Below, one piece after another: positions 27,291 through 38,578 of a DNA stretch of 64,000 nt (position 1 is its first letter; the number at the start of each line of letters is the position of its first letter). The stretch comes from Candidatus Rifleibacterium amylolyticum. Lineage in GTDB: Bacteria > Muiribacteriota > Ozemobacteria > Ozemobacterales > Ozemobacteraceae. The position numbers and the translations under genes are program-made. The notes below the pieces were generated by a model. That model saw only the letters and a list, made by a program, of their open reading frames with translations. It did not search any database and was not told the DNA's origin. The DNA lies in contig JAACJG010000006.1 in the NCBI GenBank assembly GCA_009917695.1, positions 1 to 64,000 of the forward strand. Direction: 5' to 3'.

Positions 27291-29669
27291 ATGTTGCGAC
27301 GCTGTAAAAGACTGCTGTTACCTGTTGCTGCAATGCTTGTTGCAATAGTGCTGCTTTGGCTTTTGCGCGGCTATATACTGCCAATTATCAGTGAAGACCC
27401 CCAGCATTACCTGGCTGCGCGCTTTGGCAGCGGCGGCGCGCTGGCTGATCGAAATGGCCGTATTATGAGGGTTTACTCAGATGAGCAGGGCGATCTATCG
27501 GTCTATACCGGCCTGGCCAGCCATTCGACCGAGCTGATCGATGCAGTTTTGATCGCTGAAGACCGCAATTTTTACTCACACCCCGGTTTCGACCTGCCGG
27601 CTATCATGCGGGCAGCATGGCAGAACCTGGTTCATAGGCGCATCGTTTCAGGGGCATCGACCATATCGCAGCAGCTCATGCGGGTAATCAGGCCACCGGC
27701 ACCACGCAATATCACCAGCAAAATTGAAGAATTGCTGATGGCACTGCGCCTCGAACAGAACACCAGTAAAGATTTGATACTCGAATACTATCTCAACGCC
27801 GTCTCGATGTTCGGCAACGTCAGAGGCATTCATCTTGCGGCGCAACTGCTGTTCGGCAAGTCGCCTTCCATGCTGAATCTGGCAGAAAGTGCCACTCTTG
27901 CCGCGGCGATTCAGGCGCCCGGCCGTTTCGATCCTTTCTCGGCCCGCGGCAATGCTCAGCTGCGCAAACGCCGCGACTGGGTTCTTGCTCAGATGCTGAA
28001 AACTGGCAAATGCAGCGAAGCCCAGTATAAGAATGCAATAAAAGCGCATATTCCAACATATCGCCGCAAATTGCCCTTCCATGCTCCTCACTTCTGTGAA
28101 CTGGCCTCATCTCTTTTCGGCAACCCTGTCGGACTGCAGCCAACAACAATTGACCTCGACCTGCAAAACTTTCTCTATTCTACAACCAGATCGCATCTGC
28201 CGCGCCTGTTCAAAAGCGGCGCAACCCAGCTGGCCGCCATGATTGTCGATGCGCGCACCCTCGACATTCTTGCCATGACCGGATCAGCCGAGTTCGGGCC
28301 TCTTGCCAACGGCTACAACAATGCCTGCATCGCCAGACGATCGGGCGGCTCGGTTCTTAAACCCTTTCTCTATGCTCTGGCACTCGAATACGGCTACTAC
28401 CCTTCTTACGTTCTGCCAGATACCATGCAGACTTTCAAAACGCCGCAGGGTGAATATGTTCCCTACAATGCCGACCGCCGTTCTTATGGCCCGGTAAGCA
28501 TCCGCACAGCTCTTGGCAACAGTCTTAACACTGCCGCGATCAAAATGATCAACCAGCTCGGCGTCAAATCTGTCTTTTCGCTGCTGGTCGAACTTGAACT
28601 GCTGCTGCCACGACCGGGTGCGGCAGACTTCTTTGGGCTCGGGCTGGCAATTGGAAATCCTGAAATACGAATGCTCGACCTGGTGCGTGCCTATGCGGTT
28701 CTGAGCAATGGCGGCAGCTTGCGATCACTCAGGTTTTTCCCGGGGCAGACTCAGGAAAGCAGGCAAATTCTCTCGCCGCAGTCTTCATATCTGATTTACG
28801 ATATACTTGCCGACCCGACCGCAAGGTTGTTTACCTTTGGCAACCCCTCGTTCTTCAAATCAAAGCGGCCAGTTGCCATCAAGACCGGAACCAGCACAGA
28901 TTATCGTGATTGCTGGCTGATGGCGGTAAATTCAGAGTTTGTTATCGCTATCTGGGTCGGCAACTTCAACGGCACGCCGACCCGCGCCCTGTCTGGCGCC
29001 ACTGCCTGCGGACCCATCTACAAAAACCTCATCGACTTTCTCGAAGATTATCGCAATAATGGGCAGATAAAACCACCCAAAGGCATTAGAAAGATAAGGG
29101 TGTGTTCGACTTCAGGTCAGGCGGTTTCAGAATTCTGCCCACAATCTGGCTATGATCTTTTTTCTGAACTAAGCCGCGACCCTGATATCTGCACTTTTCA
29201 CAGCGGGTCGAGCGACCAGCACGAGCTGCCTGCCGATTACGCCAGCTGGATTAAAAACCGACGGCGGCATCTAGATCATGATCCTTTTAAACTAACAGGC
29301 GACATAAGCATCAGCGACCCTTATCAGCTGTTCGGGCTTGAAAAAGCACACAGCGAACCAGCATTCAGCAGCGGCCCGCTGATTCTCAAATCAGCTCCAC
29401 CCGGCACAGTTTATGGCGGCATCAAAATCGTCTCGCCACACGACGGAGACCGCTACGTCATGGCCGAAGGGCACGAAAACTATGCACTTCTGCGGGCGTT
29501 ACCAGGCGGTCCCGTTCCTGAAGTCATCTGGCTGATTAACGGTCAGGAATTCATTCGCACCGCACCGCCATACGAAGCTTACTGGCCGTTGTCGCCTGGA
29601 GTTTACCGTATCAGCGCTATCAGTGACGGCGATGCCGCCGGCGAAGTCGAAATCTTCGTCGAGCGCTGA
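27291..29669 (+). CDS. pbpC: Penicillin-binding protein 1C-like transglycosylase/transpeptidase
   Basis: GT51 motifs AEDRNFYSHPGF, GASTISQQLMR; transpeptidase SGGSVLKPFLYALALE, KTGTSTDYRDCW; follows A2M gene. Confidence 0.92.
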   Translation: MLRRCKRLLLPVAAMLVAIVLLWLLRGYILPIISEDPQHYLAARFGSGGALADRNGRIMRVYSDEQGDLSVYTGLASHSTELIDAVLIAEDRNFYSHPGFDLPAIMRAAWQNLVHRRIVSGASTISQQLMRVIRPPAPRNITSKIEELLMALRLEQNTSKDLILEYYLNAVSMFGNVRGIHLAAQLLFGKSPSMLNLAESATLAAAIQAPGRFDPFSARGNAQLRKRRDWVLAQMLKTGKCSEAQYKNAIKAHIPTYRRKLPFHAPHFCELASSLFGNPVGLQPTTIDLDLQNFLYSTTRSHLPRLFKSGATQLAAMIVDARTLDILAMTGSAEFGPLANGYNNACIARRSGGSVLKPFLYALALEYGYYPSYVLPDTMQTFKTPQGEYVPYNADRRSYGPVSIRTALGNSLNTAAIKMINQLGVKSVFSLLVELELLLPRPGAADFFGLGLAIGNPEIRMLDLVRAYAVLSNGGSLRSLRFFPGQTQESRQILSPQSSYLIYDILADPTARLFTFGNPSFFKSKRPVAIKTGTSTDYRDCWLMAVNSEFVIAIWVGNFNGTPTRALSGATACGPIYKNLIDFLEDYRNNGQIKPPKGIRKIRVCSTSGQAVSEFCPQSGYDLFSELSRDPDICTFHSGSSDQHELPADYASWIKNRRRHLDHDPFKLTGDISISDPYQLFGLEKAHSEPAFSSGPLILKSAPPGTVYGGIKIVSPHDGDRYVMAEGHENYALLRALPGGPVPEVIWLINGQEFIRTAPPYEAYWPLSPGVYRISAISDGDAAGEVEIFVER

Positions 29670-29699
29670 GTTAATCAAGCATTAAGAAGTGGTGTAATC

Positions 29700-29734
29700 G
29701 TCATCCTGCACGCAGTCGCAGGATCCATGTCTGG
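29700..29734. repeat. REP-like palindromic repeat, family B copy
   Basis: GTCATCCTGCACGCAGTCGCAGGATCC; the 16-mer CGCAGTCGCAGGATCC recurs in reverse complement at 49516-49531. Confidence 0.6.
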
Positions 29735-29855
29735 CTGCTAGGACGAGCTTCAGAAATTGAATTGATCAATGAGCTCTTGTATATGTTAAACTATGCATTC
29801 ATAAAAACGTCGGTAAACCGTTTATCTTTGAATGAATTCCAGGGGAGCCAGCTGC

Positions 29856-30212
29856 ATGTTTGAAAGCGTCTGCAAGTTTTGCAACAAACGCCTGACAGCG
29901 ACGATTCTGCTGACCTTTGCAATCGAAGCGATTACCCTGTTTTTCAGGTTCGGCCTTGGTCTCGAATCTACCAGGCATACAGCTTCAACCGTAGGAAAAC
30001 TGACAATGGGCATCAGATTTCATCACGGCTATGCCGGTATCATTCTGCTTATGCTGCTGCTTTTCGCTAGAGTCAGAAAGCATCGGGCTGCAGATGTCAT
30101 TTTCGTTGTCGGCATGAGCCTTTTCGTATCTGACATAATTCATCACACACTGCTTTACCTTATCACCGGCTCTGCTGATCTGGATCTGGTTTATCCGGGA
30201 ACGTTACAATGA
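29856..30212 (+). CDS. Small multi-TM protein, unknown function
   Basis: 119 aa from ATG at 29856; hydrophobic segments; ATGA overlap with the helicase gene. Confidence 0.65.
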   Translation: MFESVCKFCNKRLTATILLTFAIEAITLFFRFGLGLESTRHTASTVGKLTMGIRFHHGYAGIILLMLLLFARVRKHRAADVIFVVGMSLFVSDIIHHTLLYLITGSADLDLVYPGTLQ

Positions 30213-33200
30213 GCCTGAACGATGACCTGAAAAAACTCAACGACCAGCAAAGCGCAATAATAAAGAAATTCAGCAAGACTTCTCTGGTCATCGCCGGGCC
30301 GGGCACTGGCAAAACCCGCACCATTTCTGTATTAATCGGCGATCTGCTGCACAAAGATGTGCGTCTGAAAGAAATTCTGGCGCTGACATTTTCTGACAAA
30401 GCAGCGCTCGAACTGCGTTCACGTGTACTCGAATACTACCCGCACAGCTTTGACCAGTGCTGGATATCGACCTTTCACTCTTTCTGTGCCCGCGTTTTGC
30501 GCGAACAATATCACCTCGTCAAAATCAAACCCGACTTCAAACTGCTGACCGGCTTCAAGGAAGCACTTCTGATGAGCGGCATCTGCCGTCGCCAGCAGCC
30601 AGAAGCCTTTGCCGAATTTGGCAAGGTTATCAACCGCCGCGGTTTTCAACAGGAAGTGTTGACCTTTATCTCTCTGCTCAAATCAAACCTCGTCGAACCA
30701 GACGAATTCGCCAAAACCATTGCCAGTTGCACGAAGCTGACAACACGCGCCCAGGCGCGCATGCGCGAACTGCTCAATCTGTTCAGACTCTACGAAAAAG
30801 AACGTGACCAGACAGGCTATCTCGACTTTCGCGATCTCATCAGCCTGACCATCAAGGTTATGCAGAACCGGCAGACAGCCGAACTTTACCGCAAAAAATT
30901 CAAGGTCATTCTCGTCGATGAGTTTCAGGATACCGACCCGGCCCAGTTTCTGCTGCTGTCTCTGCTCAAAGGCGATGACGATTCGGTAAAAACTGCAGTA
31001 ATCGGTGATCCGCGCCAGAGCATCTACCGTTTTCGCGGCGCTGACCCCGGCATGATGACCGCCAGCGGGCCGTTCAAGAAGAAGTATCAGGCAAAGGTCT
31101 TTCCGCTGTCACTCAATTATCGCTCTGGCAGCAGCATCATCACCGCTGCCGCCAACCTTAACTGGCGCGAAAAAGCAGAAACCGATGGCCGACTTGAAGC
31201 CTGCAGCAAAGAATCCGGGTTCGTTAAAGTTTTCAAGGTTCGCGACGAGCTCGAAGAAGCCCGTCTGATCGGCAGAAAAATTGCCGCGCTGCTTATTTAT
31301 GGAGAAAGCCGTCTATATAAGCCTTCTGAAATCGCCATACTGGTGCGCAACAACTACCAGATAGATCTTGTCGCCGAGTGCCTGCAGGCTCTGCACATAC
31401 CATTCGCCATCGCCGGCGACATGAAATTTTTCCGATCTGAAGAAGTCATCGCTCTCGCATCACTTTTGAAAGTTGCCTCAACAACAGGCTCAGAGCAATG
31501 CGAAGCGCTGCAGCGCGCTTTTGCCTCAACCGTGTTCGACATCAGACCCTTATGGGTTCAGGCAGTCTTTGCTCTGCTTAAACCGACCTTCACGATCAAA
31601 GACTTTTTTGACAAGCTCACCAGTGGGCAGTCCGAAGAAATCCCGGAAGCAGATGAAGAGACGCTGGTTAAAGCAGTTTCATTTGCCGAAACCGTGCGAA
31701 TACTCGAAAACTGCGGCAATGAACCTCTTAAAGTCGTTTTTGCCCGCCTGCTGCTGGTAGTAAGCAACCTACTCAAGGACCCGGCATCGGAAGCGGCCCG
31801 CAATGTCTTGCATTTTCGCGGCATGATTTCTGATTATTGCGAAATGTTTCAGGCTCAGCATGGTCGTCATCCAGGAGTCGCTGATCTGATGCCGGAATTC
31901 GACGAATGGTTGACCTACTATGCCTCAACCCTTGAAGAAAGCAGCGAAACCAGGGGTGAAGGCGTCAGAATAATGACGGTTCACCAGTCTAAGGGGCTCG
32001 AGTTTCCAATCGTTTTTGTCTGCGGACTATGTGAAGGACAGTTTCCAGTCAACCTGCGCGAAAATCTGCTGGTCAGCACATCGGCTCTTGAAGCCCTGCG
32101 ACAGACCTTCAACCAGAGCAACCGGCCGGTCAGTTTTTTCAACCCCTACCCGATCAGTCACGAAGACCATCTCGAAGAGGAGCGCCGATTGTTTTTTGTT
32201 GCGCTGACGCGCGCCAAAGAAGGCGCTATACTGACCTGGCCACAGCGCCTCGGCAGCGATCAGGCGCTTCCCGCGCCCTTTTTGAAAGAAACCGGAGTGC
32301 CAGTAGAAACAGTGGTTGCCGAAGAGAGGCCGCTGACTCCGGCAGAATTCAGAACCCGCCTAAGTCGCCTTGACCAGCAGGCTCTCGCCGCCCTTGAACC
32401 GGTGCTGGCAGAGCTTGAACCGCTAATCCCGCCGGAGGTTTCACTGCACGGTATCAGACCGCGTGACTTTGCTGCGGCCAGAATCAATGGCATCAACCTG
32501 CCAGAAAAATTTGTCTTTTCGGCAAGCTCATTGACCAACTATATCGACTGCCCGCGCCGCTTCTTCTTTTTGAACATACTCAAGATAAAAGATCCCATGC
32601 AGGTGAAACAGCCGTATTTTGTCATCGGCAACGCCTTTCACGCCTGCCTCGAAAAACTGCACGAGCCCGGCAGTGTCTGGGAGAAAGGCAAACTACCTGA
32701 TGACGAGGACCTCAAACGCCTCTATCAGGAAAACGCAAAGCCACTGCTCGACAGTCTTGATTTTTTTCAGCGCCATCTTGAGGCTTCAGAAATGCAAAAC
32801 GCTCTGCCGGTTTACCGGCATGCCATATTTCAGCTTGAACAATTGCCGCCGCGCGGCACTATTGGAGTTGAGTACGCATTCAGATTCAACCTGCATGGCT
32901 TCACCTTCATCGGGCGCCTTGACCGCCTGATAAAGCTTAATGATAATTCAGTTCAGGTCGTTGATTACAAAACGAGCAGCCAGACCTTGAATTCAGAAAA
33001 GGTTTTTGCCCGTTCTTTCGTTACCGAGGGTCTGCCGCAGGAAATCCAGATGCCGCTTTATCTGCTGGCCTGCCGCGAAATGGGCTGGCAAAATGCCTCA
33101 GCCGCACTGTTGTATATTGGCGAAGATGCCTATAAGATCAACTCTAAGGGTATGCAGGCAGGCTTTTTGCGCTCGGCTGCTCTCAACTATGGCTGCGGCC

Positions 33201-33439
33201 CGTCTTATGGGCAGGCTGTCGGCGATGCCGAACTCGAACGCTTCTCGCTTCAGATCAAGGGCGTTCTCGATGAGATCAGACAGCAGCGTGTTTTCGACTG
33301 CCGTCCTTCACCACAGCCTGAAGCCCGATCCTGCCTGCACCTTGACCTTAACCGCAAACCAAAATGTGAGTTTTTCGCTTTCTGTCAGGAGCGCCTCGAT
33401 CAGATCCGCCAGCAGGAGGCCATGCGTGAACAGCTCTGA
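30209..33439 (+). CDS. UvrD/Rep-family helicase with C-terminal PD-(D/E)XK nuclease (AdnAB/AddAB-like)
   Basis: VIAGPGTGKTRT, DEFQDTDPAQ, TVHQSKGLEFPIVFV; GRLDRLIKL...VVDYKTSSQ; CPRRFFF and C-terminal CLHLDLNRKPKCEFFAFC cysteines. Confidence 0.92.
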   Translation: MSLNDDLKKLNDQQSAIIKKFSKTSLVIAGPGTGKTRTISVLIGDLLHKDVRLKEILALTFSDKAALELRSRVLEYYPHSFDQCWISTFHSFCARVLREQYHLVKIKPDFKLLTGFKEALLMSGICRRQQPEAFAEFGKVINRRGFQQEVLTFISLLKSNLVEPDEFAKTIASCTKLTTRAQARMRELLNLFRLYEKERDQTGYLDFRDLISLTIKVMQNRQTAELYRKKFKVILVDEFQDTDPAQFLLLSLLKGDDDSVKTAVIGDPRQSIYRFRGADPGMMTASGPFKKKYQAKVFPLSLNYRSGSSIITAAANLNWREKAETDGRLEACSKESGFVKVFKVRDELEEARLIGRKIAALLIYGESRLYKPSEIAILVRNNYQIDLVAECLQALHIPFAIAGDMKFFRSEEVIALASLLKVASTTGSEQCEALQRAFASTVFDIRPLWVQAVFALLKPTFTIKDFFDKLTSGQSEEIPEADEETLVKAVSFAETVRILENCGNEPLKVVFARLLLVVSNLLKDPASEAARNVLHFRGMISDYCEMFQAQHGRHPGVADLMPEFDEWLTYYASTLEESSETRGEGVRIMTVHQSKGLEFPIVFVCGLCEGQFPVNLRENLLVSTSALEALRQTFNQSNRPVSFFNPYPISHEDHLEEERRLFFVALTRAKEGAILTWPQRLGSDQALPAPFLKETGVPVETVVAEERPLTPAEFRTRLSRLDQQALAALEPVLAELEPLIPPEVSLHGIRPRDFAAARINGINLPEKFVFSASSLTNYIDCPRRFFFLNILKIKDPMQVKQPYFVIGNAFHACLEKLHEPGSVWEKGKLPDDEDLKRLYQENAKPLLDSLDFFQRHLEASEMQNALPVYRHAIFQLEQLPPRGTIGVEYAFRFNLHGFTFIGRLDRLIKLNDNSVQVVDYKTSSQTLNSEKVFARSFVTEGLPQEIQMPLYLLACREMGWQNASAALLYIGEDAYKINSKGMQAGFLRSAALNYGCGPSYGQAVGDAELERFSLQIKGVLDEIRQQRVFDCRPSPQPEARSCLHLDLNRKPKCEFFAFCQERLDQIRQQEAMREQL

Positions 33440-36400
33440 AAACCCTCTCATTCTGGGACTTACCGAGGAACAGAGCAAAGCTGTGACCTGGCCGGGCAAA
33501 GGGCGCCTGCGTATCGCAGCCGGAGCCGGTTCTGGCAAAACCGAAGTGCTTACCCGCCGCATTGCCGGTCTTCTGGACAGCGGTATCAGAGCCGATGAAC
33601 TCGTCGCCATAACCTATACGCAGAAGGCGGCGGCTGAGATGAAGGCTCGCCTCGTCGAGCGCCGCAAGCTCGACCCGGCACTGTTGCGCGACATGGAAGT
33701 CTCGACCTTTCATGCCTTTCTCAGCCGGGTTTTGCGACAGGACCCATTTGGAGCCGGACTTGATCGCTCTGACACCGTTATTGCCGAGAACAATCGACAG
33801 CTGATCATGCGTGAACTCGTCGATAAATTTGCCGAAATGTTCGGTGAGCGGATCATCGACAGCCCTCAGGGGCTCGGCGCTAATGTGGCCATGAAGCTGA
33901 TCAATGAGTTCCCTGCTGCTCTCGGTAAAGTAAGGCGCTATCTGCTTAAACCCGGCGATTTTTATCAGCTTGCTAAAAATCTCATCGCTGCCCGCAGCGT
34001 CGAGGCGGCTACCCTCGAAAAGAACTGTCTTGAATGGCTGTTTCATTTTTACAACTGCTATCTTGAAGAACTCAAACGCCGCGGTCTGCTCGACTTCGAC
34101 GAGATACTTATTCGCAGCCGCGACCTTATCAAAGACATGCGCAAATCCGGTTCATTGCCTGATCGCCGGGTTTTTCTCATTGACGAATTTCAGGACAACA
34201 ACCCCGATCAGCTTGATATAGTCAACCTTTTCTGTCGTGACCGGGAAAGCCATATAACGGTAGTTGGCGATGAAAAGCAAAGCATTTACCGCTTTCAGGG
34301 CGCCAACATCGAGACATTTCGCAACTTCGACAGCGACCAGGACATCATTCTCAGCGACAATTTCAGGTCATATCGTGAAATTCTGACACTTGCCGACAAG
34401 TTTCTCGAACTGGGTGGCAATACCGGCAGAATGTCTGCGCCGCAAACCGCGCAACGCGGTGTTTCACCCCGGAAACATCCAGTCAACTGCCTGTTACACC
34501 CTCAAGACGCCAGTGACAGTGAGGTCTGCGCCGAACTGGCCGAAATGATCTGCAACATGGCGGGATCAGGCATGCGAATCACCGACCGAAAAGCCGGGAT
34601 TGACAGAGCCTTGCGCTATGGCGACATCGCAATAATTGTCAGCAGCATAAGCAATCTGCCGCGCCAATTCGAAGACGCGCTGGCAATACGGCAGATTCCC
34701 TACATCATGTCGGGCGGATTCAGTTTTTATGCGCGCAGCGAGATCGAAGAGATCCTCGCCTTTCTCAGACTGCTCGTGCAACCCGAAGACGACCACGCCG
34801 TAATCAAGATTCTGAGCGGCCCGCTTTATGGGTTAAATGACAATCAACTGGCTGAATTCGCCATGGCAGGACGCAATGAAAAAACCGCTCTGCTGCCACA
34901 TCTTCTGGCGCAGACGCCTGAACTGTTGCCACTGCGCGCCAGACAGTTACGTGAGCTTTTCGTATTGCTCAAAGAACGCGCGACCCGCCCGGGACTGCTC
35001 GACCTCTGCCATTTTATTCTCGAACAGGCCGGCTTTTATGAATACGCTGCCGCACAAAGCTCTGAACTGAAACGTCGGCGCATGGAAAACAACCTGGCCA
35101 AGTTTCTTGGCATCGTCAGGAATTTCGAGCAGAATGGCATTTTTACTTCGCTGCGCGACTTTTTGAGCTATATCGAACGCATTCTGACCTCGGATATTGA
35201 CGAAGACGAAGCCGGTCTCGGTCTCGAAGAAGGCGATGCCCTCAAGATCATGACGATTCACAAGTCAAAAGGCCTCGAGTTCCCGGTGGTCATCTGTCCG
35301 TTCTTGAAACGCCGCCATTACCGGGCCACCACCCGCATCTACTTCGATCGCGAATATGGCCTGATGGTCAACGACCCGTCGCAACCCGGGCGCAAGGGAG
35401 CACCGCCGATTCTCGAAAAGTATCTCGATGAAGACCGTCAGGCATCAGAAGACGAAGACCGCCGCAAACTATATGTGGCTTTTACGCGCGCCGAAGACAT
35501 ACTTATCGTGACCGGAAGCGAAGAGCTAAGCCTCCCGCCTGAAAAGGAAAACTCGCCGGCAGAACCACTGCACGAAGTGCGGCGACTTATCGAGGAAAAC
35601 CCCGAACTCGGGCTGTGTAATGCACTGCCAGAATGGCGATGTCTGCTCGATCACTGGCTCGCTTACGGTAGAAACGAAGTTGAAACCGTTACGGTTGAAG
35701 CCCCACCGCCGCCTGACCCTGGCGAACTTGAAAGCAGTATAAGACATATCAGCGCCTTTCTGAGCCAGATCCCAACCACCCGGATTCAGGAAAGCAGCAG
35801 CCAGGAAATCTTTTCGCTACAGGATATCAGACTGTTCAAAACCTGCCCGCGCCGCTACCTTTTTACCAGCCGGCACGTAACCTCTTTTCACGAGCGCCAG
35901 CCAAGTTTTTACGGCACGCTGGGCACGCTGGTTCATGAATGTATCAGACTTTATCATGCACAGGGCGGGCACCTCTCTGACAACCCCGAATCAGATCGAA
36001 ACCGGGTTCTCGGTATTCTCGACACTCTCATTCCATGTTACGGCGAAGCCGGGCGTGAGGCCGCCATTATCGCGCGCGGCATCGTGTTGAATTACACGGC
36101 TTCGCCGCTGGGCAAAAGCGAACCATGGCAGATCGAAGCCGAAGTTAACGTAAAATTCGAAGGAAACGGGCGACCTTTCTTTGTGCGCGGCTTTGCCGAC
36201 CGCGTCGACCGCGGCGACAACGAAGTCAGCATTATTGACTTCAAGACCCGCAAATATTCGGTCGAAGCGCATGCCGGCTACAGCGACCAGCTTGCACTAT
36301 ATCGCATCGCCGCCAGCCGCGGCGTTCTCGGTGAGCTCGGCTGCCTGAGCTTTTCCCGTTCCTTTATCGCTTATCTGACTTATGATGAAGTAAAAGTCGT

Positions 36401-36554
36401 CGAAATCGAACCAGACCTGCCTTCTTTCGAAGCCGATATCGAAGCCACGGTAGCCGCAATACGCAGAGAAACCGTCTGGCGCCCGGTATCAGGCAGCGCC
36501 TGCGAAGACTGCGGCTTTTCTGTGCTCTGCCACGGTGCCTTCGCCGGTACTTGA
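33426..36554 (+). CDS. UvrD/Rep-family helicase with C-terminal PD-(D/E)XK nuclease (second subunit)
   Basis: [70 protein letters not shown] and [14 protein letters not shown] at 33426 preceded by AGGAGG. Confidence 0.92.
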   Translation: MNSSENPLILGLTEEQSKAVTWPGKGRLRIAAGAGSGKTEVLTRRIAGLLDSGIRADELVAITYTQKAAAEMKARLVERRKLDPALLRDMEVSTFHAFLSRVLRQDPFGAGLDRSDTVIAENNRQLIMRELVDKFAEMFGERIIDSPQGLGANVAMKLINEFPAALGKVRRYLLKPGDFYQLAKNLIAARSVEAATLEKNCLEWLFHFYNCYLEELKRRGLLDFDEILIRSRDLIKDMRKSGSLPDRRVFLIDEFQDNNPDQLDIVNLFCRDRESHITVVGDEKQSIYRFQGANIETFRNFDSDQDIILSDNFRSYREILTLADKFLELGGNTGRMSAPQTAQRGVSPRKHPVNCLLHPQDASDSEVCAELAEMICNMAGSGMRITDRKAGIDRALRYGDIAIIVSSISNLPRQFEDALAIRQIPYIMSGGFSFYARSEIEEILAFLRLLVQPEDDHAVIKILSGPLYGLNDNQLAEFAMAGRNEKTALLPHLLAQTPELLPLRARQLRELFVLLKERATRPGLLDLCHFILEQAGFYEYAAAQSSELKRRRMENNLAKFLGIVRNFEQNGIFTSLRDFLSYIERILTSDIDEDEAGLGLEEGDALKIMTIHKSKGLEFPVVICPFLKRRHYRATTRIYFDREYGLMVNDPSQPGRKGAPPILEKYLDEDRQASEDEDRRKLYVAFTRAEDILIVTGSEELSLPPEKENSPAEPLHEVRRLIEENPELGLCNALPEWRCLLDHWLAYGRNEVETVTVEAPPPPDPGELESSIRHISAFLSQIPTTRIQESSSQEIFSLQDIRLFKTCPRRYLFTSRHVTSFHERQPSFYGTLGTLVHECIRLYHAQGGHLSDNPESDRNRVLGILDTLIPCYGEAGREAAIIARGIVLNYTASPLGKSEPWQIEAEVNVKFEGNGRPFFVRGFADRVDRGDNEVSIIDFKTRKYSVEAHAGYSDQLALYRIAASRGVLGELGCLSFSRSFIAYLTYDEVKVVEIEPDLPSFEADIEATVAAIRRETVWRPVSGSACEDCGFSVLCHGAFAGT

Positions 36555-36633
36555 TAAAGCTTGCAATAATGCAGGTTCAGTGCTATCAATATTGGCGGTA
36601 GACGTACATATTCCCGGAAAGGATGATGTTGAT

Positions 36634-37614
36634 ATGGCAATGAATCTTATTGGTCGCAATTTTCTGACTCTCAAGGATTTTACCCCCGAAGAAATCCGCT
36701 ATCTGCTTAACCTGTCGGCTGATCTCAAAAAACTCAAATATGCCGGCATCAAACCAAGAAACCTTGAAGGCAAGAGCATCGCGCTGATTTTCGAAAAACC
36801 ATCTACCCGCACCAGATGTGCTTTTGTCGTGGCCGCTGTTGACGAAGGCGCCCACCCTGAATATCTTGGCAAAGACGACATTCAGCTCGGCAAAAAAGAA
36901 ACAGTTAAAGACACTGCCCGCGTTCTCGGCCGCATGTTTGACGGAATTCAGTTTCGCGGTTTTAAACACGAAACAGTCGAAGAACTGGCAAAATACGCTG
37001 GTGTACCAGTCTGGAATGGCCTTACCGACCAGTATCACCCGACCCAGATTCTTGCCGACCTTCTCACCATCGAAGAATATTTCGGCACTCTCAAGGGCAT
37101 CTCTTTTGCATACGTCGGCGACGGCCGCAACAACATGGCCAATTCGCTGATGATCGGCTGCGCCAAAATGGGCATGGACTGCCGCATCGTATCGCCGAAG
37201 TCATTGTTCCCCGAGAAGGGTCTGGTAAAAGAAGTCGAAGCCATCGCCAAAGAAACCGGCGGCAAAATCACCATCACTGATGACGTTGCCAAAGGCGTTA
37301 AAGGCGCTGATGTTCTTTACACCGACGTCTGGGCCAGCATGGGTGAAGAAGCGCAGATGGCCGCACGCATCAAGCTGCTGACACCATATCAGGTCAACAT
37401 GAAAATGGTCAAAATGACCGGCAAGGAAAAACCACTCTTCCTGCACTGTCTGCCGGCTTTCCACAACAATGAAACTACCGTTTCAAAAGAAGTTGGCGCC
37501 ATGGAAGTCACCGAAGAAGTCTTCGAAAGCAAATTCTCGAAGGTCTTCGACCAGGCCGAAAACCGCCTGCACACAATTAAAGCCGTAATGGTAGCGACCC
37601 TCGGCCCCAAATAA
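36634..37614 (+). CDS. argF: Ornithine carbamoyltransferase
   Basis: [34 protein letters not shown]. Confidence 0.95.
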   Translation: MAMNLIGRNFLTLKDFTPEEIRYLLNLSADLKKLKYAGIKPRNLEGKSIALIFEKPSTRTRCAFVVAAVDEGAHPEYLGKDDIQLGKKETVKDTARVLGRMFDGIQFRGFKHETVEELAKYAGVPVWNGLTDQYHPTQILADLLTIEEYFGTLKGISFAYVGDGRNNMANSLMIGCAKMGMDCRIVSPKSLFPEKGLVKEVEAIAKETGGKITITDDVAKGVKGADVLYTDVWASMGEEAQMAARIKLLTPYQVNMKMVKMTGKEKPLFLHCLPAFHNNETTVSKEVGAMEVTEEVFESKFSKVFDQAENRLHTIKAVMVATLGPK

Positions 37615-37623
37615 TCATTGCAT

Positions 37624-37663
37624 GAAAAAACGCCGGTCTTGCCGACCGGCGCTTTTTTTTCTT
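37624..37663 (+). terminator. Rho-independent terminator
   Basis: CGCCGGTC-TTGCC-GACCGGCG followed by CTTTTTTTT. Confidence 0.92.
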
Positions 37664-37671
37664 CAGCCAAG

Positions 37672-37756
37672 GTCATCGCGAGGCATCTGAAAGATGCCGT
37701 GGCGGTCTCACTGCACAATAAGACTGCTTCGGAGACAAAAGTCTCCTCGCAGTGAC
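37672..37756. repeat. Degenerate palindromic intergenic repeat, family A
   Basis: GTCATCGCGAGG...CCTCGCAGTGAC imperfect inverted termini; resembles 41317-41387. Confidence 0.55.
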
Positions 37757-37763
37757 ACATTTA

Positions 37764-38528
37764 TCAGGGTAATGCTTTGAGTTCGGCGCTAATCGAGCGG
37801 GCAGCAGCGGTATCACCTTTTTCGACAGCTTCGTAATAGCGTTTGATCAGTTGCTGGCGGGCGTTGGCCGAAGAATTGCCGCCGATCTGCGAACCTTCTT
37901 GCGAAAAGGGGTTTACCTGCTGTTCTACCGATTGTGTGGCCGCGCTCTGGTCGCCGGCAAAAGCGGCAGATTCACCAGTCTGCCCGTTCGCCGGGGCAGC
38001 AGGCTCAGGTTTGATAAGTTTTCCGAGGTGTTTGTTGAGTGACTCGTTGAATTTCTTTTCGCCAAATACGGCCCGGGCGCCGATATGATCGGCGATCACA
38101 TCTTCTTTGCTGCGCGAGCCGCCGGGGTTTAAGAACGAGCCGTCGATGGCTTCCTTGATCAGGCCGACCACCATGGTAATGCCGTAGGCCAGATGAGCAG
38201 AGCCGATAAGACTTTTAATATGCAGTGCAAGCTCAGCCGACTTTTTGATATGTGCGGCCTTGTCATCCTGAAACTGGTCGCGGGTGATCGTGCGATCGCC
38301 GTATTTGAGATTCATCTCATCGATACTGCGATTAGTATGCTCGAACATGCGGTCGAAGCTCTCTTTGTAGAAAACGACTGGCAGCTTGTGCAGAAAACTC
38401 AGTTGAAAAGCACTCTGCATAACCGAGCGCGCCTTCGCAAGTGCATCAGAAAATACCGACGCCTCAGCCGGCGCCGACAGTGTCAGCAGCATCAACCAGA
38501 CCAGCATAATCAATTTAATTCTGTTCAT
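37764..38528 (-). CDS. Hypothetical secreted protein
   Basis: Signal peptide LIMLVWLMLLTLSAPAEA; 254 aa. Confidence 0.65.
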   Translation of the reverse strand: MNRIKLIMLVWLMLLTLSAPAEASVFSDALAKARSVMQSAFQLSFLHKLPVVFYKESFDRMFEHTNRSIDEMNLKYGDRTITRDQFQDDKAAHIKKSAELALHIKSLIGSAHLAYGITMVVGLIKEAIDGSFLNPGGSRSKEDVIADHIGARAVFGEKKFNESLNKHLGKLIKPEPAAPANGQTGESAAFAGDQSAATQSVEQQVNPFSQEGSQIGGNSSANARQQLIKRYYEAVEKGDTAAARSISAELKALP

Positions 38529-38578
38529 GATGGTACAATTATAATAATTTAGCTGATTAACTGTAAGAGCCGGACAAA

